NCBI GenBank assembly: GCA_020161065.1
Contig: JAIUPH010000008.1
Location: 1-64,000 of the forward strand
DNA length: 64,000 nucleotides
From: Pseudomonadota bacterium
GTDB taxonomy: Bacteria; Pseudomonadota; Gammaproteobacteria; Burkholderiales; Burkholderiaceae_C
Reading direction: 5' to 3'
The notes under the pieces were generated by a model that worked only from the letters and a program-made list of their open reading frames with translations, made no database searches and was not told the DNA's origin. The first letter of the stretch is position 1. Each line of letters starts with the position of its first letter. Shown here in pieces: positions 38,196 to 46,787 of this stretch. A program made the position numbers and the translations under genes.

Positions 38196-40502
38196 TCAGG
38201 CGACCTTGAACCGGGCCACCGAGGCCTTCAGGTCGTCGGCCGAGCGCGACAGCTCGCGCACCATCTGCGCCGTCGAGCGCGTGCCCTCGCCGGTCTGTTC
38301 GGTGACCGCGAAGATGTGCTGGATGTTGGCCGCCACGACGTTGGCCGACTCGGCCTCGCGCGAGGCCTGCTCGGAGATCTGCGCGATCAGGTCGGACAGC
38401 TGGCGCGTGACGCGGTCGATGTCGGCCAGCGCCGAGCCGGCGGCGTCGGACAGCTTGGCGCCTTCGACCACGCCTTGCGTGCTGCGCTCCATGGCGGCCA
38501 CGGCGTCCTGGGTGTCGGTCTGAATCGTGCGCACGATGGCGGCGATCTGCCGCGTCGCGTCGCCCGAGCGCTCGGCCAGGCGCTGCACTTCCTCGGCCAC
38601 CACCGAGAAGCCGCGCCCCGCCTCGCCGGCCGACGCGGCCTGGATGGCGGCGTTGAGCGCCAGCACGTTGGTCTGCTCGGTGATGTCGGAGATCAGCTCG
38701 GTGATCTCGCCGATCTCCTGCGACGACTCGCCCAGCCGCTTGATGCGCTTGGCGGTCTCCTGGATCTGGTCGCGGATCGAGTTCATGCCGCCGATGGTGT
38801 TCTGCACCGCCGTCAGGCCCGAGCCGGTGACCTCCAGCGACTGCCGCGCCACCTGCGCCGTCTGCTGCGCCTGCGCCGACACGCCGTTGATGCGGCCGGC
38901 CATCTGCAGCACCGATTCGCCGGTCTCGCGGATCTCGCGCAGTTGCTCGGTCGACGCCGCCAGCAGCTCGGTCGAGGTCTGCTCCACCTGCTGCGTGGTC
39001 TCGGTCACGCGCGCCACCGTGTTCTGCACCGCGGCCACCAGCGAGCGCAGCTCTTCCACCGTGTAGTTGACCGAGTCGGCGATGGCGCCGGTGATGTCCT
39101 CGGTGACGGTGGCCTGCTGCGTCAGGTCGCCTTCGGCCACCGTCTGCAGCTCGTTCATCAGGCGAAGAATGGCCGCCTGGTTGGCGTCGTTGACGCGCTT
39201 GGCTTCGTGCTCCTGGCGCTCGGCCTCCAGGCGCTGCGCCTCGGCCACCTGCGAGCGCGCGGTCTGGTCGACCACGAACAGTCGCAGCAGCCCCAAGCCG
39301 CCGGCCAGCATCAGCAGCACGGCCAGCAGCGTGCCGATCATCGACAGCGCGCCGAACTCGCCGGCCTTGGACAGCGCGGTCTGCAGCGCGCTCAGCTCAC
39401 GGCGCAGCGGCTCGCTGTCGCTGACGATCACGTTCTGCGCACTGCGCGCGGCCACCATGCCTTGCAGGTTGGCCAGGATCGCGGTGGCCTGGCCGCGGGT
39501 CTCGTCGTACTGCTTGATGAGCTGCTGCAGCCGCTCGCGCACGGCACCGTCGCGGGTGCCGGGCAGGCGCAGTTCGGAGTTGCCGCTGAGCAGGCCGTCG
39601 GCGATTTCCTTGAACGAGTTGAGGTCCTTGCCGAGCTGGAACACCGCCTCGGGGCTGACGCCTTCCATGGTCTGGAACTCGTTGGCGCTCTTGCCGATGC
39701 GCTGCGTCAGCATCACCAGCTGGCCGACCGCCGACACCTCGGCGGCCGACGCGCCCTGCTGCAGCTTCAGCGACGAGACGGTCTCGGCCAGCTCCAGCAG
39801 GTCGACGGACTGGCGGTTGATGGCCTTCAGCGACTGGCCCACCTGGGTCAGCGTCTTCTGCTGCGCCAGCACCACGGCCGCGCTCTTCTCGGCGCGGTCG
39901 ACCATCGGCAGCAGCTTGGCCACGTCCTCCTGCAATGCGCCGGGCGCCGCCGGCACCTCGCCTTCGCCGGTGGCCAGGCTGCGCACGTTGCGCGCCAGCA
40001 CCTCGGCGCTGTCCTTCACCTCGCCGAAGGCCGCCGTGCTGCCCACCAGCGCCTGCGAAACCGACTTGGCCAGCCGCTGCGACTGCGTCTGCGCCTGGCC
40101 GGCGGCGGCCACCTGGGTGGCGCTGCGCGACGAGCTGACCAGCGCCGCCGCGGCGATCATCACCAGCAGCACGAAGCCGACGAAGAACAGGATGAACAGC
40201 AGCCGCTGCTGGCGCGCCGCCGGCCAGCCGCCGATGATGGGCAGGCCCGAGGCGCCGTCTTCCAGGTCGCCGGCGACGCGGGTCTCGCCGAACTCGCCGG
40301 CCAGCTCCGACGGCGCGGCCTCGGAGATGATCGACGAATCGCCGCGGGTGTTCAGCGACTCGGGTAGCACCGAGCCGGGGCCCAGGCGGATGGTCTCCTC
40401 CATCGGGTTGACCGCGTGCGGCGGCGTCTGCTCGTCATCGAACGACGACGCTCGCGGGTCGGCCTTGCGCGGCGAGCCGGTGATCTTGTCCAGGAAGCTC
40501 AT
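38196..40502 (-). CDS. pilJ: Methyl-accepting chemotaxis protein PilJ
   Basis: A 768-aa transducer of the Pil-Chp system. A cytoplasmic head of about 100 residues precedes helix 1 ([22 protein letters not shown], 101-122). A periplasmic region of about 260 residues follows, then helix 2 near 382-410, a HAMP-like region and the MCP signalling domain with the hairpin tip [21 protein letters not shown] at about 605-630. The head, rich in acidic residues, is longer than in many MCPs. ATG 40502 gives [10 protein letters not shown]. Confidence 0.95.
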   Translation of the reverse strand: MSFLDKITGSPRKADPRASSFDDEQTPPHAVNPMEETIRLGPGSVLPESLNTRGDSSIISEAAPSELAGEFGETRVAGDLEDGASGLPIIGGWPAARQQRLLFILFFVGFVLLVMIAAAALVSSSRSATQVAAAGQAQTQSQRLAKSVSQALVGSTAAFGEVKDSAEVLARNVRSLATGEGEVPAAPGALQEDVAKLLPMVDRAEKSAAVVLAQQKTLTQVGQSLKAINRQSVDLLELAETVSSLKLQQGASAAEVSAVGQLVMLTQRIGKSANEFQTMEGVSPEAVFQLGKDLNSFKEIADGLLSGNSELRLPGTRDGAVRERLQQLIKQYDETRGQATAILANLQGMVAARSAQNVIVSDSEPLRRELSALQTALSKAGEFGALSMIGTLLAVLLMLAGGLGLLRLFVVDQTARSQVAEAQRLEAERQEHEAKRVNDANQAAILRLMNELQTVAEGDLTQQATVTEDITGAIADSVNYTVEELRSLVAAVQNTVARVTETTQQVEQTSTELLAASTEQLREIRETGESVLQMAGRINGVSAQAQQTAQVARQSLEVTGSGLTAVQNTIGGMNSIRDQIQETAKRIKRLGESSQEIGEITELISDITEQTNVLALNAAIQAASAGEAGRGFSVVAEEVQRLAERSGDATRQIAAIVRTIQTDTQDAVAAMERSTQGVVEGAKLSDAAGSALADIDRVTRQLSDLIAQISEQASREAESANVVAANIQHIFAVTEQTGEGTRSTAQMVRELSRSADDLKASVARFKVA

Positions 40503-40557
40503 GCGGTCCTCATCGGTTCGGCGCGGGTGCCTCGCTGCGGCGGCCACTCGCGGGGAT

Positions 40558-41088
40558 TCATGCGGCGATGCCCAGGAACTGCTCCTGCTGGGCCAGTACG
40601 GCCAGATCGATTTCCTGCCACACCTGGCCCTGCTCGTCGCGGTAGCGGCCGGCGGCAAATGAGGGCCGGCGCTGCCCGTCGTCGGCCAGCGCGGTCAACT
40701 GGCCGGCGTTGCGCAGGCCCGCGAGGCGGTCGACCAGCAAGGCGCAATGGGCGCCGATGGCCGGGTTCAGCGCCAGCAGCCGCGCCTGGTCGTGCAGGTT
40801 GTCCAGCGCCAGCGGCCGCTCGCGCAGGCCCAGGAAGCTGCCCAGGTCGACCACGCCGTGCAGGCCGCCGCGCAGGTTGGCCACGCCCAGGAACCAGGGC
40901 TGGGTGTGCGGCACCGACAGCACGCCGGCGGCGGTGAAGATCTCGCCGGCCATGCGCAGCGGGAAGATCAGCCCGCGGCCGGCGCACTGCACCGCCAACC
41001 AGGAGGCGCCGGGCAGTTCGGTCATCGCGGCCTGCAACCTTTCGGCCAGCCGGTTCTGCAGTTCTCGGAGGGCTTCGCGTTTGGCCAT
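40558..41088 (-). CDS. pilI: CheW-like adaptor PilI
   Basis: A 176-aa CheW-domain protein that links PilJ to ChpA. Typical CheW segments are [44 protein letters not shown] and [14 protein letters not shown] short N-terminal helix ([16 protein letters not shown]) is characteristic of PilI. It lies between pilH and pilJ. Confidence 0.94.
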   Translation of the reverse strand: MAKREALRELQNRLAERLQAAMTELPGASWLAVQCAGRGLIFPLRMAGEIFTAAGVLSVPHTQPWFLGVANLRGGLHGVVDLGSFLGLRERPLALDNLHDQARLLALNPAIGAHCALLVDRLAGLRNAGQLTALADDGQRRPSFAAGRYRDEQGQVWQEIDLAVLAQQEQFLGIAA

Positions 41089-41114
41089 GACGGGTTACCG
41101 CGGCGCGCTCGGCC

Positions 41115-41486
41115 TCAGGCGGCGTCGAAGGCGCGGATCTTGGACAGCAGCTCGTCGGTGTTGACGGGCTTGACGATGTAGTCCCTGGCGCCCTGGCGCA
41201 TGCCCCAGACCTTGTCGGTCTCCTGGTTCTTGCTGGTGCACATGATCACCGGCACGTCGGCCCAGCGCGGGTCGCGCGTGATCTTGCGCGTGAGCTGAAA
41301 GCCGTTCTGGCCCGGCATCACCACGTCCATCAGCACCAGGTCGGGCTTGTCCTCGGCCAGCCGGCGCATCGCCTCCTCGCCGTTCTCGGCCGTGCGCACG
41401 CTGTAGCCCCGCTTGCCCAGCACGTCCGACAGGTGGTACAGCTCGGTCTTGGAGTCGTCGACGACCAGGATCTTGTGAATCGTCAT
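41115..41486 (-). CDS. pilH: Response regulator PilH
   Basis: A 123-aa single-domain receiver. The acidic pocket is ILVVDDSKTE, the phosphoacceptor is in LVLMDVVMPGQNGFQ, and K104 is in YIVKPVNTDEL. In Pseudomonas PilH acts with PilG on the retraction and extension motors of type IV pili. ATG 41486 opens MTIHKILVVDDS. Directly follows pilG. Confidence 0.95.
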   Translation of the reverse strand: MTIHKILVVDDSKTELYHLSDVLGKRGYSVRTAENGEEAMRRLAEDKPDLVLMDVVMPGQNGFQLTRKITRDPRWADVPVIMCTSKNQETDKVWGMRQGARDYIVKPVNTDELLSKIRAFDAA

Positions 41487-41554
41487 GAAGCAGGGTCCTC
41501 GGGTTCTGATGCAGGCGGGCCGCGGCATGCCGTCAGCGTCTCGGGGCGCCGGCA

Positions 41555-41959
41555 TCAGGCGCCGCTGCGGCGGAAGGTCTCGACGGCGCGCAGCAGCTGT
41601 TCTTTCGTGAACGGCTTGGTCAGGTAGTCCTCGGAGCCGACCATGCGACCGCGCGCCTTGTCGAACAGCCCGTCCTTGGACGACAGCATGATCACCGGCA
41701 CGCGGGCGAAGCGGGGGTTGCGCTTGATGATCGCGCAAGTCTGGTAGCCGTCCAGCCGCGGCATCAGGATGTCGCAGAAGATGAGCTGCGGGTCGTGGTC
41801 GTTGACCTTGGACAGTGCATCGAAGCCGTCCTCGGCCAGCACCACCTCATGCCCGCCCTGGCGCAGGAAGATCTCGGCGCTGCGCCGGATCGTGTTGCTG
41901 TCGTCGATGACCAGGACCTTGGTCCCCGTCGCTGCCGACTCGCTGCTCGCACCTTCCAC
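41555..41959 (-). CDS. pilG: Response regulator PilG
   Basis: A 134-aa single-domain receiver with VLVIDDSNTIRRSAEIFL, the phosphoacceptor in LIFCDILMPRLDGYQT, and the conserved lysine in YLTKPFTKEQLL. The GTG start at 41959 has GAGGAGAG upstream. It is the first gene of the pil operon, about 45 bases after rubredoxin. Confidence 0.95.
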   Translation of the reverse strand: MEGASSESAATGTKVLVIDDSNTIRRSAEIFLRQGGHEVVLAEDGFDALSKVNDHDPQLIFCDILMPRLDGYQTCAIIKRNPRFARVPVIMLSSKDGLFDKARGRMVGSEDYLTKPFTKEQLLRAVETFRRSGA

Positions 41960-42003
41960 GCGCTGCTCTCCTCAACACACCGGGTGCGCCCTCGGCGGCG
42001 GCT

Positions 42004-42177
42004 TCAGACCGCCACCATCTCGAAGTCTTCCTTTCGCGCCCCGCATTCCGGGCAGGTCCAGTTCATCGGCACGTCGGCCCAGGCGGTGCCGGGCGCGATG
42101 CCGTGATCGGGATCGCCAGCCGCCTCGTCGTAGATCCAACCGCAGATCAGGCACATCCAGGTACGAGGCTCGCTCAC
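42004..42177 (-). CDS. Rubredoxin
   Basis: A 57-aa one-iron electron carrier. The four iron ligands are C9 and C12 (MCLICGWIY) and C42 and C45 (WTCPECGARKEDF). GIAPGTAWADVPMNW is the usual middle. GTG start at 42177; an internal ATG at codon 8 is too close to the first ligand to be likely. It heads the pil operon, a conserved Burkholderiales order. Confidence 0.95.
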   Translation of the reverse strand: MSEPRTWMCLICGWIYDEAAGDPDHGIAPGTAWADVPMNWTCPECGARKEDFEMVAV

Positions 42178-42195
42178 GTTTATACAGTCAGATCA

Positions 42196-42217
42196 CTACA
42201 ATGGGCGCCGATTGTAG
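42196..42217. promoter_or_regulatory. Crossed divergent -10 boxes in a palindrome (rubredoxin/thiD)
   Basis: CTACAAT (42196-42202), spacer GGGCGCCG, ATTGTAG (42211-42217): each arm contains TACAAT, a good -10, one on each strand and reading toward each other. The + strand box would start thiD with a leader of about 155 bases; the - strand box would start rubredoxin with a leader of about 26 bases. Neither has a clear -35. Confidence 0.5.
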
Positions 42218-42302
42218 CCACGCGTATCCTGGAAAAAGCAAGGATTTGTGCGCACCTACGCCACAGTCCTAAGGTAGCGCCTCATGTTTTCTCGCGGCCT
42301 CC

Positions 42303-42332
42303 GCGCCCGGCCAGGCAGCGCCGGCCGGGCGC
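42303..42332 (+). promoter_or_regulatory. Stable hairpin in the thiD leader
   Basis: GCGCCCGGCC (42303-42312) and GGCCGGGCGC (42323-42332) form a perfect 10-bp GC stem with a 10-base loop. It is followed by a pyrimidine-rich stretch and then the thiD ATG with no Shine-Dalgarno. The conserved TPP-riboswitch core sequences were not found. It could act as a translational control or a pause structure. Confidence 0.45.
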
Positions 42333-42366
42333 CTTCCGCCCCGCACCGTTCCCCTCCCCCAACGCC

Positions 42367-43341
42367 ATGAAGTCCTCCCCCGACACGGCCTCCGAGGCCG
42401 ATTCCGCCGCCGACCCCGGCGCCGAGCCGCCGGCACCGGCCTGCGTGATGGCCTTCAACGGCAGCGACCCCAGCGGCGCCGGCGGCCTGGCCGGCGACGT
42501 GGCCACCATCGCCGCGATGGGCGCGCACGCGCTGCCGGTGGTCACCGCGATCGTGATGCGCGACACCGCCGAGATCTTCGACCAGCAAGCCGTCGACGCC
42601 GACATCGTCGCGCAGCAGGCGCGCTCGATCCTCGAAGACGTGACCATCGCCGGCTGGAAGGTCGGCTTCCTGGGCAGCGCCGAGGCGGTGAGCGCGGTCG
42701 CCGAGATCCTCTCCGACTACCCCGACGTGCCGCTGGTCAGCTACCTGCCCGCGCTGTCGTGGCTGGAGGACGACGAGCTGCAGCCCTACCTCGAAGCGTT
42801 CCGCGAGCTGATCCTGCCGGCCACCGAAGTGCTGGTGGGCAACCACAAGACGCTGACCGACTTCCTGCTGCCCGACTGGGACAGCGAACGCCCGCCCTCG
42901 GCGCGCGAGCTGGCGGTGGCCGCCGGCGAGCACGGCACGCGCTACGTGCTGGTCACCGGCGTGATGCTGCCGGCCAAGGGCGCCGAGCAGTTCATCGACA
43001 ACGTGCTGGCCTCGCCGCAAGGCGCGCTGACGGGCGAGAAGTTCGAGCGCTTCGACACCGCCTTCGTCGGCGCCGGCGACACGCTGGCCGCCTCGCTGGC
43101 CGCCTTGCTGGCCGCCGGCAGCGAGTTGCAGGCCGCCGTCGGCGAGGCGCTGTCGTTCCTTGACCAGAGCCTCGATTCGGGCTTCCGCCCCGGCATGGGC
43201 AACGTGGTGCCCGACCGCTTCTTCTGGGCCTTGCCGCCGCCCGAAGAAGGCGAGGACGGCGAGCCCGGGCCCGACGACATCGAAGGCCCCGACGACGATG
43301 CCGGTGCCGCCAAGGCCGGAGTGCCGCGCCGTGTCCACTGA
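42367..43341 (+). CDS. thiD: Hydroxymethylpyrimidine/phosphomethylpyrimidine kinase
   Basis: A 324-aa ribokinase-fold kinase of thiamine synthesis. The N-terminal substrate motif is [18 protein letters not shown], a variant of the usual GSDPSGGAGIQAD. The catalytic C-terminal motif is [16 protein letters not shown]. The tail ([19 protein letters not shown]) is acidic and longer than in most ThiD proteins. The gene overlaps hemL by 11 bases. No other thi genes are close. Confidence 0.88.
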   Translation: MKSSPDTASEADSAADPGAEPPAPACVMAFNGSDPSGAGGLAGDVATIAAMGAHALPVVTAIVMRDTAEIFDQQAVDADIVAQQARSILEDVTIAGWKVGFLGSAEAVSAVAEILSDYPDVPLVSYLPALSWLEDDELQPYLEAFRELILPATEVLVGNHKTLTDFLLPDWDSERPPSARELAVAAGEHGTRYVLVTGVMLPAKGAEQFIDNVLASPQGALTGEKFERFDTAFVGAGDTLAASLAALLAAGSELQAAVGEALSFLDQSLDSGFRPGMGNVVPDRFFWALPPPEEGEDGEPGPDDIEGPDDDAGAAKAGVPRRVH

Positions 43342-44638
43342 CGTCAACGCGGGCGGCAACGCCGCCGCCTTCGAGCGCGCGCAGCGCGTGATTCCCGGCG
43401 GCGTCAATTCGCCGGTGCGCGCCTTCCGCGCCGTGGGCGGCACGCCGCGCTTCATCAGCCGCGCCGAAGGCGCCTACCTGTGGGACGTCGAAGGCCGGCG
43501 CTACATCGACTACATCGGCTCCTGGGGGCCGATGATCCTCGGCCACGGCCACCCCGCGGTGCTGGACGCGGTGACCCGCGCGGCGCGCCAGGGCCTGAGC
43601 TTCGGCGCCCCCACCGAGGCCGAGGCCGAGCTGGCCGAAGCCATCATCGAACGGATGCCGACGGTCGAGCAGGTGCGCCTGGTCAGCAGCGGCACCGAGG
43701 CGGCGATGAGCGCGCTGCGCCTGGCGCGCGGCGCTACCGGGCGGCCGAAGATCATCAAGTTCGAAGGCTGCTACCACGGCCATGCCGACGCGCTGTTGGT
43801 CAAGGCCGGCTCGGGCCTGGCCACCTTCGGCCACCCCACCAGCGCCGGCGTGCCGCCCGAGGTGGTGCAGCACACGCTGGTGCTCGAATACAACCACGTC
43901 GCGCAGTTGGAAGAAGCGTTCGCGCAGCACGGCAGCCAGATCGCCTGCGTGATGATCGAGCCGATCGCCGGCAACATGAACTTCGTGCGCGCCAGCGTGC
44001 CCTTCATGCGGCGCCTGCGTGAGCTGTGCACGCAGCACGGCGCGCTGCTGGTGTTCGACGAGGTGATGACGGGCTTTCGCGTCGCGCTGGGCGGCGCGCA
44101 GGCGGTCTACGCCGGGCTGATCCCCGGCTTCAAACCCGACATGAGCGTGTTCGGCAAGGTCATCGGCGGCGGCATGCCGCTGGCCGCCTTCGGCGGCACG
44201 CGCGCGGTGATGAGCCAACTGGCGCCGCTGGGCCCGGTCTACCAGGCCGGCACGCTGAGCGGCAACCCGGTGGCCACCGCCTGCGGGCTGGCGACGCTGC
44301 GCGAGATCCGCAAGCCCGGCTTCTTCGAGGCCTTGTCGGCGCGCACCCGCCAGCTTGCCGACGGCCTGGCCGCCGCCGGCCGCGAGGCCGGCGTGCCGCT
44401 GGCGACCGACAGCGAAGGCGGCATGTTCGGCTTCTTCTTCGCCGAGGCCTTGCCGCAGAACTACAACGCCGTGCTGGCCACCGACAAGGAGCGCTTCAAC
44501 CGCTTCTTCCACGCCATGCTGGCGCGCGGCGTGTACTTGGCGCCGGCGCTGTACGAGGCCGGCTTCGTCAGCGCCGCGCACGGCGACGCCGAGTTGGACG
44601 CCACGCTGACGGCGGCGCGCGAGGCGCTGAAGGGCTGA
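43331..44638 (+). CDS. hemL: Glutamate-1-semialdehyde 2,1-aminomutase
   Basis: A 435-aa PLP enzyme making 5-aminolevulinate for tetrapyrroles. Signatures are [42 protein letters not shown] and the PLP lysine K276 in [14 protein letters not shown]. The start is GTG at 43331, inside the end of thiD, so the two are coupled. An 8-bp tandem repeat runs through the stop codon. Confidence 0.97.
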   Translation: MSTDVNAGGNAAAFERAQRVIPGGVNSPVRAFRAVGGTPRFISRAEGAYLWDVEGRRYIDYIGSWGPMILGHGHPAVLDAVTRAARQGLSFGAPTEAEAELAEAIIERMPTVEQVRLVSSGTEAAMSALRLARGATGRPKIIKFEGCYHGHADALLVKAGSGLATFGHPTSAGVPPEVVQHTLVLEYNHVAQLEEAFAQHGSQIACVMIEPIAGNMNFVRASVPFMRRLRELCTQHGALLVFDEVMTGFRVALGGAQAVYAGLIPGFKPDMSVFGKVIGGGMPLAAFGGTRAVMSQLAPLGPVYQAGTLSGNPVATACGLATLREIRKPGFFEALSARTRQLADGLAAAGREAGVPLATDSEGGMFGFFFAEALPQNYNAVLATDKERFNRFFHAMLARGVYLAPALYEAGFVSAAHGDAELDATLTAAREALKG

Positions 44639-44666
44639 AGGGCTGAAGGACTGAAGGACTGAAGGG
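44627..44666. repeat. Five copies of an 8-bp tandem repeat across the hemL stop
   Basis: CTGAAGGG, CTGAAGGG, CTGAAGGA, CTGAAGGA, CTGAAGGG stand head to tail. The hemL stop TGA (44636-44638) is inside the second copy. Since 8 is not a multiple of 3, gain or loss of a unit within the coding part shifts the frame only near the last codons. Confidence 0.85.
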
Positions 44667-44682
44667 CCGAGGCCGGCTCGGC
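44666..44682 (+). terminator. Hairpin after hemL
   Basis: GCCGAG (44666-44671), loop GCCGG, CTCGGC (44677-44682). A 6-bp perfect stem without a T-run, placed after the tandem repeat and before the convergent ATPase gene. Confidence 0.35.
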
Positions 44683-44709
44683 GCCGACGCGCCGGTGCCG
44701 GGTCGCCCG

Positions 44710-45888
44710 CTACGGCTCCAAGCTCGCGAGGCTCGCAAAGCGGTCGCGATCGACGAACACCGCCTCGGCCGCGTCGGGAAAGCGTTCGTAGAAGCCCTCC
44801 AGCGCGCGCTGGTGGCGCTCCTGTACGCCGGCCCACGACACCTGCACCGGCACGGGCTTGCCGTCGCGCCGCTGCACGACGAAGTCCACCTCGCCGCGCT
44901 CGCGCCAATACGAGACGCTGCCGAATCGTCTGCGCAGGGCCAGGAAGGTGGCGCATTCCAGGTGCTTGCCGACATCCTCGCCCGTCTTCGTCACGCTCAC
45001 GCGGCGCAGCCCGGAATCGATGGGATAGAACTTGCGTTGATGCGTCGCACGTTGGCGCTCCGACCAGGCAAAGAACGGGCAGCCGAAGAACAGATAGGCC
45101 GATTCGCAGGCATCGACATAGGCCTGCACGGTTTCCACCGCCACCCCCAGCGCGCCCGCGATGCGGCGCATGCTCAGCTCCGAGCCGGCCGACTCGAACA
45201 CCATCTGCACCAGTTGCCGCAGCGGCTGCACCGAACGCGCGCCGACGCGCTCGCGCACGTCGCGCTCGACGATGTCGGTGACGTACTGCCGCAGCAGGGC
45301 GTCGCGGTCCGGCGATTTCAGCGGCTCGGGAAAGCCGCCGCGCTCCAGAAAGGCCTTCACCGACAGCCGGGGCACGGCGCGCTGCGCTTCGTCGAACGAG
45401 AAGGGCATCAGCTCGACGCTCAGGTGCCGGCCCGTCAGCGAGCTGCCCAGCTCGCCGGACAGCAACTGGGCATTCGAGCCGGTGACGACGAAGACGCAGC
45501 CTGCGGGCTGGTCGAGCTTGGCCCGCAGCCAGCGCTGCCATCCCGGGACCCACTGGATCTCGTCGAGGAAGAACACCAGCGGTGCCTTGCGCGACGCCTT
45601 GCCGTGCCGCGCGACGAAGGCGGCCTGCAAGGCGTCCAGCGTTTCCCAGCGCAGGTGCGCGGCCAGGCGCGGGTCTTCGAAGTTGATGAAGACGCAGCGC
45701 GCCGGGTCCAGGCCGTAGTGACCCATGAACTGCTGCAGCAGCGTGGACTTGCCGCAGCGGCGCACCCCCTGCACCGCGACGGCGACCCGCGGATCCAGCG
45801 CGCGCGGCAGGACGACATCGCGCGGCACGGCCGGCGGCGGCGGCCGCGTCCAGAAGCTCCAGTCGGCGGCGATGGCGAGCAGATCCAT
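44710..45888 (-). CDS. AAA ATPase with DUF4143 domain
   Basis: A 392-aa protein. The AAA_14 domain has Walker A GVRRCGKSTLL (about residues 40-50), Walker B LVFFLDEIQWVPGWQ, sensor VVTGSNAQLLSGELG and the typical FSFDEAQ. The DUF4143 part follows (GGFPEPLKS, then YVTDIVERDV, then GVAVETVQAYVDACESAYLFF) and ends with a PD-(D/E)XK-like segment, RERGEVDFVVQRRDGKPVPVQVSW. Proteins of this group are common, mobile, accessory genes of unknown function. It breaks up an otherwise conserved neighbourhood, which suggests transfer. Confidence 0.88.
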   Translation of the reverse strand: MDLLAIAADWSFWTRPPPPAVPRDVVLPRALDPRVAVAVQGVRRCGKSTLLQQFMGHYGLDPARCVFINFEDPRLAAHLRWETLDALQAAFVARHGKASRKAPLVFFLDEIQWVPGWQRWLRAKLDQPAGCVFVVTGSNAQLLSGELGSSLTGRHLSVELMPFSFDEAQRAVPRLSVKAFLERGGFPEPLKSPDRDALLRQYVTDIVERDVRERVGARSVQPLRQLVQMVFESAGSELSMRRIAGALGVAVETVQAYVDACESAYLFFGCPFFAWSERQRATHQRKFYPIDSGLRRVSVTKTGEDVGKHLECATFLALRRRFGSVSYWRERGEVDFVVQRRDGKPVPVQVSWAGVQERHQRALEGFYERFPDAAEAVFVDRDRFASLASLEP

Positions 45889-45897
45889 GGCCTGTCG

Positions 45898-45938
45898 AAT
45901 CTACTCGACGACTCGGCTGGTGTCGAGTGCACTCGACA
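45898..45938 (-). promoter_or_regulatory. Palindromic operator and promoter of the AAA ATPase gene
   Basis: TGTCGAGTGCACTCGACA (45921-45938) is a perfect 18-bp palindrome. Read leftward, TCGACA (45926-45921) matches the -35 consensus at 5 of 6, and TAGATT (45903-45898) is a -10 at 17-bp spacing. The -35 is inside the palindrome, so a bound protein would block transcription. The transcript would begin about 3 bases before the ATG, giving an almost leaderless message. Confidence 0.6.
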
Positions 45939-45940
45939 GC

Positions 45941-46687
45941 TTAGGCGGCCTGCGCGTCGCGGTAGCCGCGCAGCGCGTCGAGGTCCAGCACGCGCAGGCC
46001 GCCGTATTCGATGCGGATCACGCCGGCCGCCTGCAGCGCCTGCAGCGCCTCGTTGACGCGCTGGCGCGACAGGCCCACCAGGTAGCCCAGCTCCTGCTGG
46101 GTGATGCGCAGCAGGTCGCCGACGCCCGGGTACAGCACCGGGTGGAACAGCGCGCCCAGGCTGCGCGCCACGCGCTCGTTGACGTTGCCCAGGCGGTCGA
46201 TCTCGCGCGCCGCGATGAACTGGCCCAGCCGCTCGTTGAGCTGCATCATCACGTAGCGGTTGAAGCCGATGCTACGGTCCAGCAGCCAGTGGAAGGTGTC
46301 CACCGTGATGCCGGTGACCAGGCTCTTGCGCAGCGCCTGGATGTTGTAGCGGTAGGCCTCGCGCTTGAGCACCGTGCCCTCGCCGAACCAGCCGCCCGGC
46401 GGCAGCCCGGTGAAGGTGATGGGCATGCCCAAGGCGCTGTCGTTGCTCATCTTCAGCAGGCCTTCGATGACGCCGAACCAGTAGGTCACGGGGCGGCCGA
46501 CGCGGCACACCAGCTCGCCGGGCTGCACGCGCACGACGCGCAGGTCGTCGGCGACGCGCGCGCGCTCGACCGCGTCGAGCCGGTCCAGCCAGGGGATGCC
46601 GCTCAATTCCTCGGGCAGGATGCCGCGCGAGCGCGCGACGCTGACGCCTGAAGCGCGCGAGGCTGACGGGAAGCTGATCGACGGCAT
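45941..46687 (-). CDS. Crp/Fnr family transcriptional regulator
   Basis: A 248-aa regulator with a cyclic-nucleotide-binding-type beta-roll (PGELVCRVGRPVTYWFGVIEG, then GGWFGEGTVLK) and a C-terminal Crp-type winged helix (ITQQELGYLVGLSRQRVNEALQALQ). The Fnr iron-sulfur cysteines are absent and the cAMP-binding RxS motif is not seen, so the effector is unknown. ATG 46687 is preferred over an upstream GTG at 46729, which would overlap the putative operator. It is divergent from the ligase/transporter operon and is probably its regulator. Confidence 0.88.
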   Translation of the reverse strand: MPSISFPSASRASGVSVARSRGILPEELSGIPWLDRLDAVERARVADDLRVVRVQPGELVCRVGRPVTYWFGVIEGLLKMSNDSALGMPITFTGLPPGGWFGEGTVLKREAYRYNIQALRKSLVTGITVDTFHWLLDRSIGFNRYVMMQLNERLGQFIAAREIDRLGNVNERVARSLGALFHPVLYPGVGDLLRITQQELGYLVGLSRQRVNEALQALQAAGVIRIEYGGLRVLDLDALRGYRDAQAA

Positions 46688-46720
46688 CGGTGAAACGCCT
46701 GTCAGTGATGACCCTGGGAT

Positions 46721-46736
46721 TGTCGTCACAACGACA
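46721..46736. promoter_or_regulatory. Putative Crp/Fnr operator
   Basis: TGTCGTCACAACGACA is an inverted repeat with half-sites TGTCG and CGACA separated by 6 bases, the same geometry as the CRP site TGTGA-N6-TCACA. It lies midway between the regulator start (46687) and the ligase start (46788), so it could control both. Confidence 0.6.
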
Positions 46737-46787
46737 GATCGGCGTCAAAGCGATGCCGACAATCCGGGCCATCAGGAGACCGCCCCG

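Noticed and set aside
42266-42279. GTCCTAAGGTAGCG, identical to the 23S rRNA stretch around the I-CeuI site
   Set aside because: Only 14 bases match and the flanks do not resemble 23S rRNA. A match of this length to some part of an rRNA operon is expected about once by chance in a window this size.
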